From Candidatus Obscuribacterales bacterium (GTDB taxonomy: Bacteria; Cyanobacteriota; Vampirovibrionia; Obscuribacterales; Obscuribacteraceae): a stretch of 6,661 bases of DNA. The stretch is from positions 1-6,661 of the forward strand of contig JAKFVJ010000208.1 of assembly GCA_021732245.1 (NCBI GenBank), written 5' to 3'. Both the position numbers and the translations under genes were made by a program. Below the pieces are notes generated by a model that saw only the letters and a list, made by a program, of their open reading frames with translations, did not search any database and had not been told where the DNA came from. Numbering within the stretch: position 1 is the stretch's first letter; each line of letters opens with the position of its first letter. Shown here piece by piece: positions 1 to 4,898 of the stretch.

Positions 1-372
1 TTCCAGAAACTGGATTCATAAGTGATTTGCTAGTTTGCTCGTCTGCTTAAATACGCGAATATGCAGATACCGCGTCGCTGAAACGCCAATAGGCGTCGGC
101 AACTCATAGTCTCCAACGGTATTAGCTTAGCATGGATGGGCTAAATCGTTAACTGATATTGCAAATTTAGCCACTTGCAACCTGACGTGTTATGGTTCTT
201 GAAAACAAGGGTAAGAAGTAAAGGGTAAGAAGTAATTGATCGGGTTTATAGATTCAAATGGAGGTTTCTCTATCGAGGAAATCTATGACTTAGTACAACT
301 TGATCTAGGCGGCTCTTACTAACAAGAGCAATAAATAAAAGGAATCCCGCTGGGCATTTCCAGCAAACTGTT
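1..372. other. Gene-free, structured stretch at the left edge
   Basis: No convincing coding region is visible on either strand; plus-strand frames close within the first 50 bases (for example TAA at 19-21). The stretch holds several potential hairpins: ACGCC/GGCGT around an AATA loop near 83-100; a perfect 8-bp inverted repeat GGCTAAAT (139-146) and ATTTAGCC (165-172); GGTTTCTC paired with GAGGAAATC (one bulge) around 263-283; GCTCTT (312-317) with AAGAGC (324-329); and GCTGG (349-353) with CCAGC (360-364). The 127-131 TTAGC can also pair with GCTAA at 140-144, which would exclude the 139-172 stem. The series ends at the terminator at 373. This could be the 3' UTR of an upstream gene or a small structured RNA. 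No known RNA family was recognised. Confidence 0.5.
207..234. repeat. Perfect 14-nt tandem duplication
   Basis: The unit AAGGGTAAGAAGTA occurs at 207-220 and again, immediately adjacent and identical, at 221-234. It sits in the non-coding stretch, just after a small CTTG-AAAA-CAAG hairpin (198-209). It could be a replication-slippage duplication or paired sites for a protein; nothing else in the window decides this. Confidence 0.85.
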
Positions 373-403
373 GCCAGGTTTTAAACAACCTGGCTTTCCT
401 TTT
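373..403 (+). terminator. Intrinsic terminator ahead of sod
   Basis: GCCAGGTT (373-380) and AACCTGGC (387-394) form a perfect 8-bp stem with a 6-nt loop. It is followed on the plus strand by TTTCCTTTT (395-403). This is a typical rho-independent terminator, interrupted by two C residues in the T tract. It would end any transcript entering from the left, so sod (start 515) likely has its own promoter between here and its ribosome binding site. Confidence 0.72.
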
Positions 404-433
404 GGAGGACAAGTTTCTTATCCTTGGCTTTAT

Positions 434-468
434 CCACACCTGCTTGGAAATTCAGATGTGGTATGAAT
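434..468 (+). promoter_or_regulatory. Inverted repeat and possible extended -10 upstream of sod
   Basis: CCACA-C-CTG (434-442) and CAG-A-TGTGG (453-461) form an inverted repeat with one mismatch per arm and a 10-nt centre. The right arm overlaps TGG-TATGAA (459-467), which resembles an extended -10 element and would put the transcription start near 475, about 40 nt before the sod ATG. No convincing -35 is seen. An operator overlapping the promoter, or an RNA hairpin, would both fit. The assignment rests on pattern alone. Confidence 0.3.
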
Positions 469-503
469 TACCTCTTAAGTAGACCCGTCGTTTTATCCTA
501 ATC

Positions 504-508
504 AGGAG
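504..508 (+). promoter_or_regulatory. Shine-Dalgarno that decides the sod start
   Basis: AGGAG at 504-508 directly abuts the first possible ATG (509), which is too close for initiation. It lies six nucleotides before the second in-frame ATG (515), the normal spacing, so 515 is chosen as the start. Confidence 0.8.
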
Positions 509-514
509 ATGAGA

Positions 515-1129
515 ATGCTACAGCAGAAAATTTCATATAAACCGTACAAAGAGATGGACTTTTCCCGCCTTAAGGGACTGAATGGTATTTCCGATGAGAC
601 ATTGGAAATCCACCTGGGTCTATATTCCGGCTACGTTAAGAATACTAATATTCTCAATGAGAAAGTTATTGAGATTACAGAAGCAGGTAAGAGCGGCTCA
701 CCCGAGTATGCTGAATTGAAGCGTCGTTATGGCTTCGAATACAACGGCATGCGCTTGCATGAGTACTACTTTGAAAACCTGAAGCCGAATGGCTCGGATA
801 TGTTCAAAGAGTCGTCCGCTTTGGGCAAAATAATTACCGAAACCTACTCCAGTATCGACGTTTGGAAAAACGATTTCTGCAAAGTTGGTGCTATGCGCGG
901 TGTGGGCTGGGCAATTCTTTTCCAAGACCCATTCACCAAAACATTGTCCAACCACTGGATAACACTCCATGAGGAAGGCAATATCGCCGGATTCAATCCA
1001 TTACTCGTTATGGATGTCTGGGAGCATGCTTGGTTCCGTGATTACAAACCGGCTGACAGACCAAAATACATCGAAGCTTTCTTGAGCAACGTTGATTGGT
1101 CCGCTGTCGAAAAGCGTTTGCTTAAGTAA
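515..1129 (+). CDS. sod: Fe/Mn-family superoxide dismutase, atypical subgroup
   Basis: This 204-residue protein should dismutate superoxide to hydrogen peroxide and oxygen, probably in the cytoplasm since no signal peptide is present. The four expected metal ligands are visible: His33 (in EIHLGLY), His82 (in RLHEYYF), and Asp167 and His171 (in DVWEHAW). The family signature DVWEHAW and the C-terminal pattern RPKYIEAFLSNVDW agree with the family. Length is normal. The first helix is unusual: the canonical HxxxHHxxYV block is replaced by HLGLYSGYV, one residue shorter and lacking the second-shell histidines, though Tyr40 is kept. The position four residues before His82 is Gly, and His152 lies where cambialistic or archaeal enzymes carry their second-sphere His, so metal preference cannot be called. 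It appears monocistronic, with a terminator on each side. The family is secure; Fe, Mn or cambialistic use is not. Confidence 0.93.
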   Translation: MLQQKISYKPYKEMDFSRLKGLNGISDETLEIHLGLYSGYVKNTNILNEKVIEITEAGKSGSPEYAELKRRYGFEYNGMRLHEYYFENLKPNGSDMFKESSALGKIITETYSSIDVWKNDFCKVGAMRGVGWAILFQDPFTKTLSNHWITLHEEGNIAGFNPLLVMDVWEHAWFRDYKPADRPKYIEAFLSNVDWSAVEKRLLK

Positions 1130-1151
1130 TCACTTAAATCAAAGTGACTTT

Positions 1152-1193
1152 GTCGGGGCGCCCTTGAAAAAGAGGCGCCCTGACCCTTTGTTT
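1152..1193 (+). terminator. Terminator between convergent sod and kinase genes
   Basis: An 11-bp stem with one G-U pair joins 1152-1162 and 1174-1184; its core is GGGCGCC and GGCGCCC. The loop is 11 nt and A-rich. On the plus strand it is followed by CCTTTGTTT, a moderate T tract, so it should terminate sod. On the minus strand the following bases are A-rich rather than T-rich, so it is a weaker terminator for the kinase, although the hairpin lies only 14 nt past that gene's stop. Confidence 0.75.
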
Positions 1194-1197
1194 ACGT

Positions 1198-2976
1198 TTA
1201 CGCCGGTACTGTTGCCGGTTGGTGGACAGGAAGGTATACAGTAAAGGTGGTGCCCTGACCAACCTTGCTTCGGCAGTCAATTGTGCCGTGGTGTGCCTCT
1301 GTAATCTCGCGGCATAAATGTAACCCCAGTCCGGAACCGGGCGCGTACTTCTTACCTGGCAAGCCTTGCCAGAATCTTTCAAACAATCTATCAATTTCTT
1401 CTTCGGGGATACCGGGGCCGGAATCCTGAACAGAGACAATTACCTGCTCGTAATCGACCTCTAGACCTACTTTGATGAAGCCGTCGGATGGCGTGAATTT
1501 GAGTGCGTTATTCAACAAATTCTGCATAAGGCGTTTGATGGACATGTAGTCGGCTTGTCCAAAAACTGGAGTGCGTGGATGATCGAACATCAATTCGATG
1601 TTGCGACTTCTGGCAAGAATTTCAATTTCGGTGACGGCGTCGGAGCAGAGCTTAGTCAAATTGCAGTCGCTAAGCTGCAAGCTGCGTATGTCTCTTTCCA
1701 GGCGATAAATGTCTATGAGGTTTCGTATCAAATCAATGAGATCTTCATTGCTTTGTTTTAGCTGCAAGAGAACTTCTTTTTGGTTCTCGTCGAGATCACC
1801 TAATTTGCCGCCTATTAGAATATCGAGAACGCGATCTGCTCCGACAAGTGGATTTTTTAGATCGTGAGTGAGGGCAGCCATAAAGTCTTCACGCTCTTGC
1901 AAGACATGTAAATGATTGGCTTGTTCTTGTAAGCGCTTGCGCTCCGATATGTCGCGACAAACCATAACGCCGCCACGAATACTTCCTGTTTTATCTATAA
2001 GCGGACGAGCATTCACTGAGACAAACACACCAAATGGTCTGCGACCGTTGCGAATGAACATTTCTATGTCATTCACCTCCTGCCCTCCGGCAGCTAATGT
2101 GAGTGGAAATCTATCTGCAGGAAACGGTGTCTTTTGATCTGTCAGGTAAAAGCCATAGTGTCTTGGCCATTCTTCCGGCATTAGCTCGCAAGTGCCGAAA
2201 CCGACAATGCGTTCGGCAGCCGGATTGAACATGACTAAATTCTTTGATTCGTCACAGACCATAAGTCCTTCGGAAATACTATCAAGAACGAGATTTAAGA
2301 GGCGTCCTTTGGCTTGTAATTCACGCTCGGAGCGATCCAGTTCGTTGATGTGCTGATAGAGCCTGCGCATGAGGATAAAGAACAAAAGCAAAATTACGGC
2401 ATCAAGCAAAAGAAAAACATTGGCAGCATTTTTGGAATCCAGTACGGACTGATCGACTTGTCCATTTAAGTGCGCGATTACTTCTGTTTCGTGCGCGGCT
2501 GCCACCGATCGTAATTGATCAAAGCCTTTGTTGGCGCCGTCGATAACTAGTGCTTCACGGGCTGCATCAAAGCCTTGGTTTTGTCTTGTGTTGATTATCT
2601 TCTGGATGCGGTCAAATCTATTCTTGGACAAAGTTTCCAGCTTTGCCAGCCAAGCCTGTCTCTCAGGAAATGAAGCATTGGCGATTTTTAATTCCGTTAT
2701 GAAGCGTAAGAAGCCTGTCTGCGCCGTTTGGAACGACTGCAAGTAGTCGTTGTCGCCTGTGATTACATAACTCTCGGCGCCAGCTTCGGCTGCCTTCATG
2801 GTGGTCAGCGCTTCATGCAGTTGGCTTACATATTGGTAAGAATGGTTGATTGATCGCTCTAGGTCCAGGAGTTTGAAAGCGTTTTTGTAGGACAGCAAAA
2901 AGACATAGCCGACTATCAGGAGTATCAGTCCCGAGCCAATGAAAAACTTTTTTGTTTTATCCCACTCTCCAGACAT
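1198..2976 (-). CDS. CHASE3-PAS membrane sensor histidine kinase
   Basis: This 592-residue two-component sensor autophosphorylates on His and would pass phosphate to a response regulator not present in the window. Domains in order: a transmembrane helix (about 11-29); an extracytoplasmic CHASE3-like sensor (about 34-175) containing the YVITGDNDYL stretch; a second transmembrane helix (about 185-203); a PAS domain (about 226-346) ending in the usual DISERKRLQEQ linker; HisKA with phosphoacceptor His371 in THDLKNPL; and HATPase (about 474-583) with N-box NLLNNALKFTP, G1 box DSGPGI (Asp518), F-box LFERFWQ and G2 box GSGLGLHLC. The CHASE3 motif usually written EtGxRGY reads AGAESY here, so the conserved Arg-Gly is replaced. 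The ATG at 2976 is chosen; a TTG two codons upstream (2982) is possible, and neither has a clear Shine-Dalgarno. Its stimulus is unknown. Confidence 0.93.
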   Translation of the reverse strand: MSGEWDKTKKFFIGSGLILLIVGYVFLLSYKNAFKLLDLERSINHSYQYVSQLHEALTTMKAAEAGAESYVITGDNDYLQSFQTAQTGFLRFITELKIANASFPERQAWLAKLETLSKNRFDRIQKIINTRQNQGFDAAREALVIDGANKGFDQLRSVAAAHETEVIAHLNGQVDQSVLDSKNAANVFLLLDAVILLLFFILMRRLYQHINELDRSERELQAKGRLLNLVLDSISEGLMVCDESKNLVMFNPAAERIVGFGTCELMPEEWPRHYGFYLTDQKTPFPADRFPLTLAAGGQEVNDIEMFIRNGRRPFGVFVSVNARPLIDKTGSIRGGVMVCRDISERKRLQEQANHLHVLQEREDFMAALTHDLKNPLVGADRVLDILIGGKLGDLDENQKEVLLQLKQSNEDLIDLIRNLIDIYRLERDIRSLQLSDCNLTKLCSDAVTEIEILARSRNIELMFDHPRTPVFGQADYMSIKRLMQNLLNNALKFTPSDGFIKVGLEVDYEQVIVSVQDSGPGIPEEEIDRLFERFWQGLPGKKYAPGSGLGLHLCREITEAHHGTIDCRSKVGQGTTFTVYLPVHQPATVPA

Positions 2977-3185
2977 GGTCAAAACAACCGTTGGTTAAGT
3001 ATTTCAGCCGCTATGCTTAATTTGCCCAAAAAAGCCCTGGGAATAAACAATAAAACTTAAGCTTATTTCCTTATTGCGTTACTTTTGGCTAAGTAGTGTG
3101 TGTTTGACTCATTTTGGCGACTGCCCAGGCTTAGTTACTGCTAAAATTTGACGGTTATTGGACTAGCATGAGGTTGGCAGGCACT
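2977..3185. promoter_or_regulatory. Divergent intergenic region with extended -10 promoter
   Basis: This region separates the leftward kinase from the rightward three-gene cluster. The best rightward signal is TGC-TAAAAT at 3139-3147, an extended -10 without a good -35 at the right distance. It predicts a start near 3154, leaving a 32-nt leader before the ATG at 3186. For the kinase, only a weak pair is visible on the minus strand (TTGGGC, 17 nt, TGAAAT), and it is not convincing. No clear operator is seen. Confidence 0.35.
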
Positions 3186-3842
3186 ATGTCTACAGAGACT
3201 GGCACAAACCCGGAAACCAATGTAAACGAGATACCGCAAGAAGCCGCTCCCGAGCCTGGCTTCGAGATACCGCGTCCAACCCTCACCCTAAGGGAAGCTG
3301 CCGCAATCATGGGCAAGTCGCTACGCTCACTTGAGCGCAGTATCTTGGGCAAATGGGGCAACAAGCTACCGGCAGGCTGGTCTGCCCGCAAGGTAGAGAC
3401 CGATTCCGGTCAAGAATGGCGAATCATCCCGCCTCCAGGCTTTCGCTTAAGACATATCTTCTCGGATGCAAACGAGATTGCGGAATCTAATGATGAAATG
3501 GAAAAGCCGGTAGAAACAAAACGCCGTCTGCCGCGCCAACTAAATTCTTCTATCGAGAGTCCGGCTATTGTTATAGACCGCACTGATGAAGTAGAAAATC
3601 TGTTGCGTGAACTTCTGCAAGTTCAAAGACAGCTTTCCGAGGAAAGACGCCTGCGCATGGAAGACATGCGTCTGATAACCCAGATGCAAGGTTCAATGAG
3701 ACTGCTTGAAACGAATGCCAATGAGACAGGCAGACTGAAAGAAGAGTTGGTGCTTGTGAAAAACGAATTCCAATCTCTGAAAGTGGACTATTTGGCCGTT
3801 GTCAACGCTCCCTGGTGGAAGCGCTTGTTCAAGCAAAAATAA
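3186..3842 (+). CDS. Unrecognised HTH and coiled-coil protein with aromatic C-terminal tail
   Basis: The gene was not recognised as a named family. The 218-residue product begins with an acidic, Pro-rich, probably disordered segment (1-30). Next comes a MerR/excisionase-like winged-helix candidate (about 32-85), with LTLREAAAIMGKSLRSLERS as the recognition-helix region and GQEWRI as a wing-like strand. A polar linker follows, then a long charged coiled coil (about 135-201). It ends in APWWKRLFKQK, an aromatic and basic tail that could form a short amphipathic anchor. Known proteins that pair an N-terminal HTH with a coiled coil include RacA-type chromosome anchors and some plasmid accessory proteins; likeness is architectural only. 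ATG 3186 is chosen over ATG 3168 because of AGG four bases upstream and the extended -10 position; both starts remain possible. It probably leads an operon with the selenoprotein gene 26 nt downstream. Confidence 0.75.
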   Translation: MSTETGTNPETNVNEIPQEAAPEPGFEIPRPTLTLREAAAIMGKSLRSLERSILGKWGNKLPAGWSARKVETDSGQEWRIIPPPGFRLRHIFSDANEIAESNDEMEKPVETKRRLPRQLNSSIESPAIVIDRTDEVENLLRELLQVQRQLSEERRLRMEDMRLITQMQGSMRLLETNANETGRLKEELVLVKNEFQSLKVDYLAVVNAPWWKRLFKQK

Positions 3843-3859
3843 GTATGTGCACAGCAAGT

Positions 3860-3863
3860 GGAG
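3860..3863 (+). promoter_or_regulatory. Shine-Dalgarno of the SelW-like gene
   Basis: GGAG at 3860-3863 lies five nucleotides before ATG 3869. This is a normal ribosome binding site for the full-length selenoprotein reading. No such site precedes the TTG at 3938 that a conventional gene finder would use: the bases ahead of it are part of the SECIS-like hairpin. An earlier in-frame ATG at 3845 lacks a comparable site. Confidence 0.75.
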
Positions 3864-3868
3864 AAGAA

Positions 3869-4204
3869 ATGAGTCAAGCTAACGCGTTTGTAATTACTTA
3901 TTGTGGTGCTTGAGGTTACAGGCAACGGGCTGTCAGGTTGGCAGCCGAATTAGAAGTACAGCTTGGTCTCAATTCAGAACTCATTCAAGGTTCTGGAGGT
4001 ATCTTCGAAGTTGAGTACCAAGGACAAAACGTTTTTTCCAAGAAAGCATTCAACCGCTTTCCGGAAGACGGAGAGGTGGTGGCGATAGTGACGCTTATGG
4101 GACAGGGAATGTCACTCAAAGAAGCACAGGACAAGGCTGCCGAGGGAATTGCACAGGGACCATCTTTCATGGAATGGTTGAGCAAATTCTTCAAAAAGGA
4201 CTAA
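3869..4204 (+). CDS. SelW-like (Rdx family) selenoprotein with in-frame UGA
   Basis: This is a 111-residue, thioredoxin-like-fold Rdx protein, presumed to be a cytoplasmic thiol oxidoreductase. Codon 15 is TGA (3911-3913), read here as selenocysteine. It gives Cys12-Gly-Ala-Sec15 in VITYCGA-U-GYRQRA, essentially the motif of vertebrate SelW (VVYCGA-U-GYK). The rest of the family pattern follows: LAAELE helix (24-29), GSGGIFEVEYQG (41-52), VFSKK (55-59) and RFPEDGEVV (63-71). Read from TTG 3938 instead, the gene would lack its first strand and its whole active site. Residues 76-111 are an extension beyond the usual 85-95, ending in FMEWLSKFFKKD. The start has a good Shine-Dalgarno. It sits 26 nt after the HTH gene and 6 nt before cmk. 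A nonsense-mutated CxxC homologue is the main alternative, made unlikely by the SECIS-like hairpin and intact flanking sequence. Confidence 0.88.
3911..3946 (+). promoter_or_regulatory. Candidate bacterial SECIS element, including the UGA
   Basis: After the UGA at 3911-3913 come 14 spacer bases, then GGCTGTC (3928-3934), loop AGGTT (3935-3939) and GGCAGCC (3940-3946). This is a 7-bp stem containing one U-G wobble. The apical loop keeps the A-G-G-U order of the E. coli fdhF element (AGGUCU), where SelB binds. The loop starts 22 nt after the UGA, compared with 18 in fdhF. The hairpin lies inside coding sequence (Gly16 to Ala26 region), as bacterial SECIS elements do. Identification is by eye, with no energy calculation. 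Confidence 0.72.
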
Positions 4205-4210
4205 AAACTT

Positions 4211-4897
4211 TTGGCTGAGCAAAGAGAACTGGTGATTGCCATTGATGGACCGGCAGGCGCCGGTAAATCGACAGTTGCGCAAATGGTGGCACAAAAGCTC
4301 AAATATCTTTATCTGGATACTGGTGCCATGTACCGCGCGGTTACGTACCTTGTAGTGAAGCGCGGCGTCAATCCGGATGATGAAGATGCAGTCACAGAAA
4401 CGGCCAGACAAGCGGATATCGAACTTAAGTGCAATGTTGATGGTTCCGGCAAGCCTAGAGTTTTTGTCAATGGCGAAGAGATAACAGACAAGATTCGCAC
4501 AAGGGAAATTTCCAATCTGGTCAGTCCTTTGTCGGCAATTGCATCGGTGCGTTCCATTCTTGTTGATCAGCAAAGAAAGCTGGCGGCAGGTGGTAAAGTC
4601 GTCTTGGATGGACGCGATATCGGTACTGTTGTTTTACCGAATGCCGACGTGAAAATATTTCTGACGGCATCTTCTGAAGAACGTGCAAGAAGAAGACTGA
4701 AAGACCTGGAAAAATTGGGCGAGAAGGCTGATTTACAAGAATTGCTTGCTGAAATAGAAGCGCGCGACAAGCGTGATTCAACAAGAGATGTGGCGCCTTT
4801 AAAAGTTGCCGATGGCGGTATTGTCGTCGACACGGACAGTCTGACAATTGAACAAGTCGTGGGCAAGATTTTAGATATTTGTTCTGCGAAGAACTAG
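4211..4897 (+). CDS. cmk: Cytidylate kinase (CMP/dCMP kinase)
   Basis: This cytoplasmic enzyme of 228 residues phosphorylates CMP and dCMP from ATP in pyrimidine nucleotide salvage and supply. It has P-loop GPAGAGKST (13-21), DTGAMYRA (36-43), the family block LDGRDIGTVVLPNAD (132-146), and the arginine-rich lid ARDKRDSTRD (184-193), which contributes phosphate-binding Arg residues. It ends with the usual VVDTDSLT (205-212). Length and motif order are normal. The start is TTG at 4211: the frame's upstream stop is at 4202-4204, no ATG occurs before the P-loop, and AAGGA (4196-4200) lies 10 nt upstream. A GTG at 4232 is a less likely alternative. It lies 6 nt behind the SelW-like gene, so co-transcription and translational coupling are likely. 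No terminator separates its stop from the opposing helicase gene. Confidence 0.96.
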   Translation: MAEQRELVIAIDGPAGAGKSTVAQMVAQKLKYLYLDTGAMYRAVTYLVVKRGVNPDDEDAVTETARQADIELKCNVDGSGKPRVFVNGEEITDKIRTREISNLVSPLSAIASVRSILVDQQRKLAAGGKVVLDGRDIGTVVLPNADVKIFLTASSEERARRRLKDLEKLGEKADLQELLAEIEARDKRDSTRDVAPLKVADGGIVVDTDSLTIEQVVGKILDICSAKN

Positions 4898-4898
4898 G

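Noticed and set aside
61..105. T-box leader suggested by TACCGCG near 68-75
   Set aside because: The rest of the T-box consensus (AGGGTGG before ACCGCG) and an adjacent antiterminator/terminator pair are absent, and no aminoacyl-tRNA synthetase gene follows.
1346..1356. GGTAAGAAGTA of the tandem repeat also occurs in the kinase gene on the minus strand
   Set aside because: It encodes ordinary GKKY codons in the ATP-lid region and is in the sense orientation relative to the repeat transcript, so it offers no base pairing. Most likely chance.
1134..1439. 101-codon minus-strand frame overlapping the kinase 3' end
   Set aside because: Basic, low-information translation overlapping a strongly supported kinase domain in another frame; it also spans the terminator hairpin.
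3060..3075. AT-rich palindrome around TAAGCTTA in the divergent region
   Set aside because: Only 8 bp of perfect symmetry in AT-rich DNA, not overlapping a convincing promoter; too weak to call an operator.
3911..3913. UGA reassigned genome-wide to Trp or Gly
   Set aside because: None of the six genes uses TGA as its stop, which raised the question. But the other genes contain no in-frame TGA, and Trp and Gly use standard codons throughout, so only this one site is recoded.
3938..4204. Separate 88-residue gene starting at TTG 3938
   Set aside because: It has no ribosome binding site, starts inside the SECIS-like loop and lacks the family's active site. The in-frame extension through TGA to ATG 3869 restores a complete SelW-like protein.
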